A DNA stretch of 40,576 bases from Nitrospirota bacterium (lineage in GTDB: Bacteria > Nitrospirota > Thermodesulfovibrionia > UBA6902): contig JACRLN010000042.1 of the NCBI GenBank assembly GCA_016215115.1, positions 1-40,576 on the forward strand, read 5' to 3'. Every line of letters begins with the position of its first letter. Position 1 is the first letter of the stretch. Below are positions 8,250 to 17,033 of the stretch, in pieces. The translations under genes and the position numbers were made by a program. Below the pieces are notes generated by a model, which searched no databases, was not told the origin of the DNA, and was given only the letters and a program-made list of their open reading frames with translations.

Positions 8250-9446
8250 ATGAGTCATGGTGAAAGCAAAAGTTGTTGTATCAATTGTTTTTCTGATCCA
8301 GAAATACAAAGTTTTGTGGAAGATGTCGACACAATAGGACGTTGTGATTATTGTGAAAGTTCAGATGTTAAGATCCGTGATGTTGAAGAAGTTGGGCAAT
8401 TCATTTTAGAAGGTTTATTAAGATACTATGAAGATGCAGCTGAACATGTTGGTTATGAATCTGCTGAGGGTGGTTATTTATTATCAACAGATACTATTAG
8501 TGAAATATTGCTTTATGAAATTGATATTTTTGGAGAAAAGCTTACGGATCCTACTTATTTAGCAGAAGATTTAATTGATGATGACGGTACGCCATATGTG
8601 AAAAAGGATCCTTATGGCCCACCAGCGGGAGAACCTGAAGAAATCGATGACTGGGAACACTTTTGCGAAACTGTTAAGAATGATCAACGTTTCACTGCAT
8701 TATTAAAATTAAATAATGCCGATAAATATGATAATTCTCACCCAATTAATTTATTAGAAAAACTTGCAGATGGATTTCTACCTTCACTACTAATGCATTT
8801 ACCAAGAGGTATGAATATATATAGGGCAAGGATCGAAGAAAAAAATGAAATATTCCAACACAAAGATTTAACAAGCCCCCCACCGGAAAAAACAAGAAAT
8901 AGCCGAATGAGTCCTGTTGGGATTTCCTTTTATTATGGCGGATTAGATGCCGCTACTTGTATAAGTGAAGTTCGAGCAAGCGTTGGTGGAAAAGTTGCCG
9001 TTGCAGAATTTGAAATACAAAAAGAACTAACAATTTTAGATTTATCAAAAGATATTGAAGAATTTAAAAGCATTTTTAATGAGGAATATTATTTTAATTA
9101 TGAAGAATACTACAAACCACTTCTGAGACATTTTGTTACAGAGATTGCAAAACCAATCCAAAAATCTGATATGGATACTGAATACATTCCTACTCAGGTT
9201 CTTACAGAGTTCATTAAGATGAGATCTATTACTGATTTATACATGCCAAATACAGATCATAAAATCGACGGCATTATGTTTAAGAGCAGTTTAAGAACTG
9301 ACGGTATAAACATAGTGCTGTTCAAAGGGGCTGATGTATCAACCGAAGACATTACTCAGAACAGCGAAGCATGGCTTCTTTACAAGGCAACAAAAAGATA
9401 CGTCATAACTGAAATTGATGTCAGATTTCGAGCAGTTAATGAATAA
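8250..9446 (+). CDS. zinc-ribbon / HEPN / RES-domain protein
   Basis: A 398-aa protein. The N-terminus carries a zinc ribbon (C10-x2-C13 ... C32-x2-C35). Residues about 45-170 are an acidic helical region consistent with the HEPN/RES N-terminal domain. From about residue 185 there is a RES domain: MNIYRARI supplies the conserved Arg, SFYYGGLDAATCISEVR supplies the conserved Glu, and RTDGINIVLF is near the C-terminus. RES domains have an ADP-ribosyltransferase-like fold, and several act as toxins that destroy NAD+. No antitoxin-like gene overlaps it. A separate decayed RES fragment lies at 13979. Good match to the RES fold; substrate unknown. Confidence 0.75.
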   Translation: MSHGESKSCCINCFSDPEIQSFVEDVDTIGRCDYCESSDVKIRDVEEVGQFILEGLLRYYEDAAEHVGYESAEGGYLLSTDTISEILLYEIDIFGEKLTDPTYLAEDLIDDDGTPYVKKDPYGPPAGEPEEIDDWEHFCETVKNDQRFTALLKLNNADKYDNSHPINLLEKLADGFLPSLLMHLPRGMNIYRARIEEKNEIFQHKDLTSPPPEKTRNSRMSPVGISFYYGGLDAATCISEVRASVGGKVAVAEFEIQKELTILDLSKDIEEFKSIFNEEYYFNYEEYYKPLLRHFVTEIAKPIQKSDMDTEYIPTQVLTEFIKMRSITDLYMPNTDHKIDGIMFKSSLRTDGINIVLFKGADVSTEDITQNSEAWLLYKATKRYVITEIDVRFRAVNE

Positions 9447-9457
9447 TTAGCGAACTT

Positions 9458-12163
9458 CTAAAAATATGGGAACAATGTGGAAGACAAAGGGGGACTACCT
9501 TTACCATAGTATTTTATCTTGGCCATAGTTGCCATAACCTTCTGCCCGCCTTCAAAATCCCAGACCTTATGGTTTGGTGGGTATCCAGGACGTGCAAGAG
9601 TAACTTTATAGTCACTACCTAAAGCAACAACTTCATGAATGTGGCCAAATCCGCACAACTTGCAAAAAATTCGCGACAACTTATCATATTTTATATGTGT
9701 TGAGACATCAGAAAAGTCCAGCTCTCTGTATTGCTGCACCAATTCGCTCCAGAAAGCCAGAATGTTAGCTTTCAATTGTGCACCACCAGCATTAGTCATA
9801 ATTCTTGTGCGGTACTCAATTTCTTGCGCAGCAGCAGTTTCATCCCAGCCCTCACTATAGGTAAAATAATGCTGGAGATTGATACCTAGTTCCCATTTCC
9901 AGATAGAGGAGAGGTCCTCAAATCCTTCATTTTCACGTGGATTTGGAATAAGCCGTGCGATACAACAGACTCCATGCCAATAGGCCATTCGTTTGCATTT
10001 CTCTATCCTTTTCTGCACATACTCATCATTAGAATTATCGATACCATTAATAAGCAGAAGCGTAAATTTTCCGATTATTTCGACAACAATGCGGCAATAA
10101 TCTGTCTTCTCAAAATAGTCTCCCTTAGTTGACAGCAGAATTGCGGTGTATTTTTCCTCGGCATCACCACGTTTCTTCACGAGTATCTCTTTATCACGGA
10201 AATCAAGAAGAAGATGCAATGCTATCGTGAACATTGATATGTCAAGGATGTTGGGCTTGTGCTTTAGTGTCCTCTGCTTTTCAAGGATCTTAATATATTG
10301 GTCGAAAAAATGGAAAACTGTTTTTTGCAGATCGGCAAAACCTGAAGGGGTTTTTCGGTGCACATGCTTTGCAGTACGTTCTTCATAGTCGAAACGGCCT
10401 TCGGATGATTCAACCGCATCCCGGTCTGCTTCTTCATTTTCCGCAGATATATCTACATCCCGAATCTTGAGTTTCTCGAAGATTGCCCGAAGTGTTTCAA
10501 GGACTCGTTCAATCCGATGGGTACCGTACAGATGAGAAAAACCTCCCTTTACGATAAGTTCCGGAGATATCTTGGTGAATTCATCATATTCCAGTACTTC
10601 ACCTGTGCCATCGTCTTTCGGCCTGCCCTCATCATCCAGAATTCTTCTGCTACCCGACCCATCGTCATCCTTTCTCGCAAGGTCATCCGGATGTAGATAG
10701 CTCAAAATGTCCAATAGATCAGCATCACCAAACTCTATCTGATCTAAAACATCTTCCATCTTTTGGGTAGCGGGATCCGGATTTGTGCGGGATAGTGCCG
10801 CCACATCATGTATTATCTGTTTATTCGAAACGGCTAAACCAGTACTATTAAATAGTTGACCATAAAGAATATCTTCAGAGATTTCTGCTGCCTTCAGTCG
10901 GTAGTGCCCGGATTCTTTTTGATATTCGGCTTCTTTAAAAGTAATCTCCCCAGATACGTTTCCCCAACCATCAAACAGCCTCATTATAAGGTCTTTCGCA
11001 TCAATAGGCCCGTTAATATAAACCTGAAATAGTACGCCGAGTCTGTCAATAGCCTTTAATCTATTAAATTGCTTTTTTTCGGGTAATGCGTCATTTGTTG
11101 TGTCCCTTATATTTACAGGGATGTCAGAGGCTAAAATTATTTTCCCCTTGTCCTGCAAGCCAAGATCATCTATCCAGTTGCCTTTTTCTCTGCGAAGGAG
11201 CAGACATACTTCCTCATTTGTTGTGGGTATTTTTCGTGTGCCGAGTGCAGGTGCAGTCATGTTCGCACTGCCGAACATACAGTATTCATTCGACTCTGTA
11301 CGAATGTGAAGCAGCTTTGCGTGAAGATATCTATTGTTTCTGACTCCCGGTATGGTGTTCCAATTGTAAAACTTTATATTCCTGAACAGGATATCCTTGA
11401 AAGAGGCTGAGCAGGAATCCGGTTGTACAATTGCGTGTATATTCGCGTCTGGATAGCTATCCGCCAACTCACGCAGGATAAACGCTTCTGAATCAAAAAA
11501 TGGGGATATAAGAGTTATTTCACGGACAGTCTCGCTACTGATATGTGTTTGGATTGACATAAGCATGTTTCCGTTTGCATTCGAAAGCAAAAAGCATTGA
11601 ATATCTCCGGTTAGACTAACGCCATCGCCAACGGGTGTGTCGGGGATTTCATCAAGCCACGGCGTATGCTGTTTTACCCATTCTACTTTTCTTCGAGCAA
11701 TGCCATAAGTTTCAGTACTTAAAGAGTGAACATACTTCCATGCGTTCTTAAATATCGAAGCTTTAGGATCGAGAAGCCCATTGATGTGGAATGCTCCCCA
11801 TAGCTCTTGATTGCTGCCATGACCGGAGGCTGTAAGATTTCCTGAACCTACAATCAGAAAACCTTGCCCTTCACGCCCGAAAAAAAGATATAGCTTTGGA
11901 TGAAACGCTCCATTTCGAACAATACCGGATATAGAATACCGTCGTGCCGCCTTTGCAGGATATCCGGTTATTGTGCCGAGATACTGCTGCAACATTGAAT
12001 CATCAACAAGAATGCATGTATTGATCACACCCGCTCGGCTCAATGCTGAAAGAGCATCATGATTGAAATAGTTGAAATCGAAAGAAAAGGTTGTGAGTAT
12101 GCAAGAATGGAAGCGATTTGCCGGGAGCGTCGCAAAAATCGAGTATTCCTGCCGCTCGCTCAT
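9458..12163 (-). CDS. 901-aa double-HKD (phospholipase D-like) protein
   Basis: A large protein with two PLD-superfamily half-sites near the N-terminus: H88-x-K90 followed by GSGNLTASG (107-115), and H281-x-K283 followed by GSANMTAPA (298-306). This is the arrangement in HKD nucleases and helicase-associated PLD domains. Residues about 340-450 look beta-rich, 480-590 are acidic and linker-like (KDDDGSGSRRILDDEG), and about 600-901 form a large helical domain that I cannot assign. There is no signal peptide, so it acts in the cytoplasm, probably on nucleic acid. It overlaps the upstream 529-aa gene by 4 bases (ATGA), so the two are coupled. I cannot match the pair to a named defence system. 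Confidence 0.75.
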   Translation of the reverse strand: MSERQEYSIFATLPANRFHSCILTTFSFDFNYFNHDALSALSRAGVINTCILVDDSMLQQYLGTITGYPAKAARRYSISGIVRNGAFHPKLYLFFGREGQGFLIVGSGNLTASGHGSNQELWGAFHINGLLDPKASIFKNAWKYVHSLSTETYGIARRKVEWVKQHTPWLDEIPDTPVGDGVSLTGDIQCFLLSNANGNMLMSIQTHISSETVREITLISPFFDSEAFILRELADSYPDANIHAIVQPDSCSASFKDILFRNIKFYNWNTIPGVRNNRYLHAKLLHIRTESNEYCMFGSANMTAPALGTRKIPTTNEEVCLLLRREKGNWIDDLGLQDKGKIILASDIPVNIRDTTNDALPEKKQFNRLKAIDRLGVLFQVYINGPIDAKDLIMRLFDGWGNVSGEITFKEAEYQKESGHYRLKAAEISEDILYGQLFNSTGLAVSNKQIIHDVAALSRTNPDPATQKMEDVLDQIEFGDADLLDILSYLHPDDLARKDDDGSGSRRILDDEGRPKDDGTGEVLEYDEFTKISPELIVKGGFSHLYGTHRIERVLETLRAIFEKLKIRDVDISAENEEADRDAVESSEGRFDYEERTAKHVHRKTPSGFADLQKTVFHFFDQYIKILEKQRTLKHKPNILDISMFTIALHLLLDFRDKEILVKKRGDAEEKYTAILLSTKGDYFEKTDYCRIVVEIIGKFTLLLINGIDNSNDEYVQKRIEKCKRMAYWHGVCCIARLIPNPRENEGFEDLSSIWKWELGINLQHYFTYSEGWDETAAAQEIEYRTRIMTNAGGAQLKANILAFWSELVQQYRELDFSDVSTHIKYDKLSRIFCKLCGFGHIHEVVALGSDYKVTLARPGYPPNHKVWDFEGGQKVMATMAKIKYYGKGSPPLSSTLFPYF

Positions 12164-13749
12164 TGCAGTTTCTCCTTGAGTACTTTCTGCCCCAATGCAG
12201 TGAGCTTCTGTTGATTATCAACAAGCTTCAGGTCTATAAGGAATTGATGTAGAGATAAAATACGTGGCCCGGTCCAGACTGGCTCAGCTATACCCACTGG
12301 CTTGAGCATATTATCCTCGAATATGAACTTAAGAGTATTTTCGTTCCGGTTCCGCATTTTACGCATGGCAACTTCAATATGCCGATTGATAACTTGTTGT
12401 AAAAGGAGCCGCTCTACGAAATCCGACAGATTCAGTTTCTTGTGTCTTACGATCCATTCGAGCAACTGCACCACGTCCCCGTCACGGTTCATGCCGTGTT
12501 TTCGAGAATAGGCACGCAGTTTTTCAATTTGTCCTTTGTCGTGCTTGAAAATCAAACCGAGAACACACATAGCATGAGCAACACTTTTGAAAGCTGCATC
12601 CTCCCCAATACGCTGAATTGCATCAGTATGGCTTAAGGGTTGAAAGCCCTCATCGTATAACATCTCTGAAAACTTATCAAATGACATAGTATCCGCACTT
12701 TTCACATGAATCGTATCGGACATTATAGTCATACATGCTCCTTGTACAAAGTCCTTAATTATCATAGGAAGAAGCGATTGTCCCCGGTTGTTCAACTCGA
12801 CGAGTAATGCCCAAAGAACGGTTTCCATACTGTAATGGGCATACTCATTGAGGGCGTAATAATACCAACCGGTTGAAGCCGTATAGTCAACAAAAGGTTT
12901 TTTCTGCCATTTTTGTAGAAGGAAACTCCCCGGAAACCAGTCCTCTGGAGTATTCAGCGATGAATCATTCAGATATTCAAGGTAGAGCAAGATGGTTTCC
13001 CGGCGAAAAGTTGCATGACCTGCTGGCATCTCAATAGTCGGATAATCATGACCGAAAAGCAAGTCAATGTAAAATCTCCATTCATCAGTATCCGGAACAA
13101 TTTCTGTAAGCGAGAATTCCTCTCCCAACGATACAATATCTTTGATTGATGCTTTACCACTATCTATGATATGGACGTACCGTTTACGTGTGTCTTCGGA
13201 AATCGTTTTTTCGAAATGCTTGGCAAGTATTCTTCCGTAGGTCGGAGTGCAAACAGATATCCGGCTTTCTTTTTCACTTGGTGCAATCAATCCAGTAGCA
13301 GTAAGCGCTCCTTGATAATATTGGCCAAAAGCCCCAGTAGAGTATTTCCAATAAGACCGAAGCCCTGTGTTCCGGTCGGCGCCACCAGCAATATCAATAA
13401 TATCTTTTCGCTCATTGAGATAGTTCTTTGCATACAGACTTCCGACAACACCTTGTTCATCTGGGAAATTGTGCGACATTATAAAGGCAAGAAGTAATTC
13501 TCCACGTCTAATGAACTGTTGATACTCAGTGACACTGACCTTACCCTTTTCCTTAGCGTACTGTTCCAGCAGCCATATGTAGAATCCATAATAACGCATG
13601 CGACGTGTGAGATTCGTCAATCCTGGAAGAAGAGAGGCATAGGTAGAAATTGAGGTATTTTGCATCCCGAGCATGTCCTGCCCGGTGATGAATGTTTTTT
13701 CGGCACCCCAGAAAGGGGCTTCCCAATTCCCGCCAATAAGTACAGGCAT
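12160..13749 (-). CDS. 529-aa partner of the PLD-like protein
   Basis: A protein of unrecognised family. It has an aromatic-rich N-terminus (GNWEAPFWGAEKTFITGQDM), a long mainly helical middle, and a C-terminal region (about 455-529) with a winged-helix look ending in LTALGQKVLKEKL. There are no membrane segments, Walker motifs or obvious metal site. The stop overlaps the start of the double-HKD gene by 4 bases, so fixed stoichiometry is likely and the pair is probably one functional system. Composition is closer to the genome than that of the AT-rich genes at 5.8-9.4 kb, so it may have arrived separately. Confidence 0.7.
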   Translation of the reverse strand: MPVLIGGNWEAPFWGAEKTFITGQDMLGMQNTSISTYASLLPGLTNLTRRMRYYGFYIWLLEQYAKEKGKVSVTEYQQFIRRGELLLAFIMSHNFPDEQGVVGSLYAKNYLNERKDIIDIAGGADRNTGLRSYWKYSTGAFGQYYQGALTATGLIAPSEKESRISVCTPTYGRILAKHFEKTISEDTRKRYVHIIDSGKASIKDIVSLGEEFSLTEIVPDTDEWRFYIDLLFGHDYPTIEMPAGHATFRRETILLYLEYLNDSSLNTPEDWFPGSFLLQKWQKKPFVDYTASTGWYYYALNEYAHYSMETVLWALLVELNNRGQSLLPMIIKDFVQGACMTIMSDTIHVKSADTMSFDKFSEMLYDEGFQPLSHTDAIQRIGEDAAFKSVAHAMCVLGLIFKHDKGQIEKLRAYSRKHGMNRDGDVVQLLEWIVRHKKLNLSDFVERLLLQQVINRHIEVAMRKMRNRNENTLKFIFEDNMLKPVGIAEPVWTGPRILSLHQFLIDLKLVDNQQKLTALGQKVLKEKLQ

Positions 13750-13978
13750 TTTTATCAGCTATTTTATTTCCTTTTTTTCTATAAATTACCTGTTGTAATC
13801 TACATCATTTAAGAGATTTTTAGAAGAGATATATTTCAAGAGGGTAGCAAAATGACTCCATAAGCACTAAAGCTCCTCAGTAACGTTCTCTGACTCCCTC
13901 TTTGTCAGCAAACTGCGGGGTAAAAATCAGAGGCAAAACTCTATATTTCACCCGGAAAGATTCGGGAAAGACTGCCTC

Positions 13979-14206
13979 TTATTTCCACATCCGCTCATCG
14001 AGCGTGAAAGGCTGCGGTTTGCCGGTCTTTATTTTTATAAAATCGGCATGTCCTGGATTGAGCACAAGGTTGTGTTCATCCGGAATGAGCGCTGAAGGCA
14101 CACGCAGTATTGAAGAGACTCCCTTTCGTGCCCATTCGGTCCCTATTTCCTTTGTGGAATTAGATGGGGGCGACATTCTCCAGTCCGGGGTTATTTGCCA
14201 GTTGTC
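13979..14206 (-). pseudogene. RES-domain toxin, C-terminal fragment
   Basis: The minus-strand frame reads a typical RES-domain tail: PDWRMSPP, then EWARKGVSSILRVPSALI and PDEHNLVLNPGHADF, ending in a basic PFTLDERMW stretch. These match the C-terminal third of Xre-RES-type NAD+-degrading toxins. The frame is closed upstream by a stop near 14207, and no N-terminal half or antitoxin remains. A MITE-like repeat starts about 35 bases further on. The ATG at 14176 lies inside the conserved core, so it is not a genuine start. Confidence 0.75.
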
Positions 14207-14238
14207 ATGTTGTCAAGCCTGCCCGGCAGGTGCGGTGT

Positions 14239-14384
14239 CATTTACTAATCAGTTCATTAGTATGAAGACACATTTGTCATGCCCGCAGGTAGTAAGCGGG
14301 CATCCAGTACCTTTCTGGATTCCCGCTCAACAGACTGCGGGAATGACGTTTATGTATGCTTACTTATGAACTCCTTAGTAAAAT
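14239..14384. repeat. MITE-like repeat beside phoR, different ends
   Basis: The inverted ends read ATTTACTAATCAGTTCATTAG on the left and, from the right on the minus strand, TTTACTAAGGAGTTCATAAG. Between them is a double-hairpin core (GTCATGCCCGC...GCGGGCATCCAG / CTGGATTCCCGC...GCGGGAATGAC). This is the same core type as in the phoU-side repeat, but the termini are unrelated. It lies between the decayed RES toxin and the end of phoR, and may act as the phoR terminator. Confidence 0.7.
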
Positions 14385-14407
14385 TTCCGGAAAAGTACAC
14401 TCTGTGT

Positions 14408-16144
14408 TTAATAGTAAACCTTCACGATCGTCCCCTTGCCTTCTTCACTCTCTATCTTCATCTCCCAGCCATGCGCTTGTACAAGATGTTTGACGATTGC
14501 AAGACCAAGCCCCGTGCCGCCGAGTTCCCGGGAGCGTGACGGATCAACACGGAAGAATCTTTCTCCAATTCTTGAGAGGTATTTTCGGTGTATGCCGATT
14601 CCGGTATCTCTTACAAAGATAAAATTTCTGCCGTTTTCCTGTCCGGCGCCGATCTCTATCGTCCCCTTCTCTGTAAATTTGACGGCGTTGTCGGCAAGGC
14701 TAAGAAGGATTTGTTCGAACCTGTCCCTGTCGGCGCTGATTATCTTTCTCTCTGTCTGAAGCGATTTTTTGAGAAGAATATCCTTCTCCGCAGCCTGCAC
14801 CATAACCGCCTCAATTACATGATCCATAATATCTGATATATTCACGTCGGTCTTGTTCATTTTTATCACGCCGAGCTCTACACTTGAAAGGGTCAATAAA
14901 TCGTCTACCAGTCTGTTGATCCTTTCGCTTTGGGATTTGATGGTCTGAAGAAATTTTTCGGCATGTTCCCTGTCATACAGAGCGCCATCCAGAAGCGTTT
15001 CTGCAAATCCCTTTATCGACGTTACCGGGGTCTTTATTTCGTGTGAAACATTTGCCACAAAATCCTTTCTCATCTGCTCAAGCCTTTTCAGATGTGTCAG
15101 GTCATGAAAGATAGCTGCAACACCTGCTATCTCACCTACTTTATATGATATCGGCGACACCAGGACAGATAAATATCTTTCTTCAGGAAAATCTACAATC
15201 AATTCGGCAGAGCCGGTCATCCGGTTTTGTTTTACATGATCAACGAGAGACAGGAACTCGGGATTTCTCACAATTTCGATAAATGGCTTCCCGTCTAACT
15301 GCTGGACGCCAAAAAGTTCTCTTGCCGCATTATTTGAAAGTTCGATGGCTCCGCGTATATTAATAAGCAAGAGAGCTTCGGGTATATTTTTGATGATGAC
15401 ATTCAGACGGTTTGCCTTTTCGTCCCTTTGAATAATGCTTGTTTCCAGCTTGGACGCCATGTCATTCAGGTTGTGGGCCAGTTCGGTAAACTCTCCGGCG
15501 CCTTCGAGGTGGAGTCTTTTTTTGAAAAATCCGTGAGCTATTGCGCCTGCATATTCAGCTATCTGGTTTACGAACTTTCTGATCCTTTCCGTCTGCCAGA
15601 TTAAGATAACCCCTGTGAGCAGAAATATTGAGATGACCACAAGGTTTATTTTCAGCATTAACGCATTAACAGTTGAATTTACATCTTTCAGCGGCACGGC
15701 AAGTCTGATAAATCCCGCAGGCTGTCCTTCCTTCATGATCTTTCTTGCCGTGTAAAGGAAATCGTGCTTCAGCGTATCGCTATGCCTGACAGCCCAGCCT
15801 GTATCAGAAACAAAGGCCTGCTGGATTTCCAGTCTCGAGGCATGGTTATCCATCTTTGATGAATCATTGTCGGAATCGCCGAGGACTTTCCCGTTGATAT
15901 CAATAACAGTAACCCGCGCGCCTGTCTTTTCCTTTGCCTTTATACAAAACCCGTCAAGAACGGTTGTCTGGCTGAAAGAAATATTTTCCGCTATAAGCGC
16001 CGCCTGAATTAAGAGGCTGTCTTTCAGATTATTTATATAGTCTGAACGCACAACCCTGGTGACATAGAGTTCAATAAAGATTGCGGAAAGCAGAAAAACA
16101 AGAAAATACAGCAGGAATATCCTTCTGAAGATATGTCTTTTCAC
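14408..16144 (-). CDS. phoR: phosphate-responsive sensor kinase PhoR
   Basis: A 578-aa membrane histidine kinase. TM1 is at about 9-31, a periplasmic region at about 32-163, TM2 at about 165-184, then HAMP (186-240), PAS (245-345), HisKA with the phosphorylated His near 368 (ANVSHEIKTP), and an HATPase domain with N-box (LADNAVKF), G1 (DTGIGI) and G2 (GGTGLGLAIVKHL). The family phosphorylates PhoB when phosphate is scarce. The start overlaps the phoB stop by 4 bases. The long periplasmic domain puts it in the PhoR/PnpS group with an extracytoplasmic sensor. Assignment to phosphate rests on the pst operon downstream on the same strand. Confidence 0.93.
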   Translation of the reverse strand: MKRHIFRRIFLLYFLVFLLSAIFIELYVTRVVRSDYINNLKDSLLIQAALIAENISFSQTTVLDGFCIKAKEKTGARVTVIDINGKVLGDSDNDSSKMDNHASRLEIQQAFVSDTGWAVRHSDTLKHDFLYTARKIMKEGQPAGFIRLAVPLKDVNSTVNALMLKINLVVISIFLLTGVILIWQTERIRKFVNQIAEYAGAIAHGFFKKRLHLEGAGEFTELAHNLNDMASKLETSIIQRDEKANRLNVIIKNIPEALLLINIRGAIELSNNAARELFGVQQLDGKPFIEIVRNPEFLSLVDHVKQNRMTGSAELIVDFPEERYLSVLVSPISYKVGEIAGVAAIFHDLTHLKRLEQMRKDFVANVSHEIKTPVTSIKGFAETLLDGALYDREHAEKFLQTIKSQSERINRLVDDLLTLSSVELGVIKMNKTDVNISDIMDHVIEAVMVQAAEKDILLKKSLQTERKIISADRDRFEQILLSLADNAVKFTEKGTIEIGAGQENGRNFIFVRDTGIGIHRKYLSRIGERFFRVDPSRSRELGGTGLGLAIVKHLVQAHGWEMKIESEEGKGTIVKVYY

Positions 16145-16836
16145 AGGTCTCCATCCACATAGTAGCCGATTCCCCTTCTGGTCCTGATATACACGGGGGT
16201 TGAGGGATCGTCTTCTATCAAGGCTCTTAACCGTCTGATATGGACATCAACGGTTCGCGGCTCGACAAAGGCCTCGTCTTTCCATACAGCATCCAGGAGA
16301 GCGTCCCTGTTTAATACCCTTCCTTTTCTCTGAGCCAGATAAAGGAGGAGTTTAAATTCCGTTGCGCTGAGTTCAATCGGGATCCCCTTTTTAGATACTT
16401 TATAGGTAGCGGTGTTGATTTCAAGTTCGCCGATTCTCATTATTTTCTCTGCCGCAGGTTTCGCCTGGGTGCGTCTGAGAACAGCCCTGACACGTGCAAT
16501 CAATTCACGGGGGCTGAAAGGCTTTGTAATATAATCATCAGCTCCCATCTCAAGCCCGAGCACCTTGTCAATCTCCTCGCTCTTTGCCGTCAGCATGATA
16601 ATTGGAATTGAAGACGTATTTTCTGAGGACTTCAGGATTTTACAGAGATCCATCCCCTGAATGCCGGGAAGCATCAGATCGAGGATAATCAGTCCGAATT
16701 TTTCTTTTCGGACAAGGCCGAGGGTATGTTCCCCGTCAGAAGAAACAGATACTCCAAATCCTTCCTTCTCAAGATTATAGGCAACAAGTTCGGAGATATC
16801 TTTTTCATCCTCAACAACTAAAATCTTTGTCTTCAT
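16141..16836 (-). CDS. phoB: phosphate response regulator PhoB
   Basis: A 231-aa OmpR/PhoB-family regulator. The receiver domain (1-120) has acidic residues E9-D10, phospho-acceptor D53 (LIILDLMLPG), a conserved Thr (IIMLTAKSEE) and Lys (DDYITKPFSP). The C-terminal winged helix (about 135-231) carries the recognition region TVDVHIRRLRALIE and the wing RTRRGIGYYV. It should bind the 11-bp-spaced boxes upstream of pstS. It is the first gene of phoB-phoR. I saw no convincing PhoB box directly upstream of it. Confidence 0.95.
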   Translation of the reverse strand: MKTKILVVEDEKDISELVAYNLEKEGFGVSVSSDGEHTLGLVRKEKFGLIILDLMLPGIQGMDLCKILKSSENTSSIPIIMLTAKSEEIDKVLGLEMGADDYITKPFSPRELIARVRAVLRRTQAKPAAEKIMRIGELEINTATYKVSKKGIPIELSATEFKLLLYLAQRKGRVLNRDALLDAVWKDEAFVEPRTVDVHIRRLRALIEDDPSTPVYIRTRRGIGYYVDGDL

Positions 16837-17033
16837 TAATTCACCATATTTTTACAGTACAGTTTAACATGAAATGCGGTATGCAGTCCTATAGCGGTCC
16901 TTCTCTTGTTAATTTCCTTTTCACATGCTATTCTTTTTCTATGTTAAAAAAAATATTTTTATCAATTAAATTAGTCCTGACATTCCATCAGGACAAGCAT
17001 AGAGTGAAGCCATAAAATAAAAAGGAAGATGAC

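Noticed and set aside
147-14384. CRISPR-like reading of the repeated GCGGG hairpins
   Set aside because: The repeats are few, widely separated and not spaced by unique spacers; they are MITE cores.
16851-16869. Possible PhoB box before phoB (TTTACAGTACAGTTTAACA)
   Set aside because: The half-sites are not in 11-bp phase, unlike the clear array before pstS.
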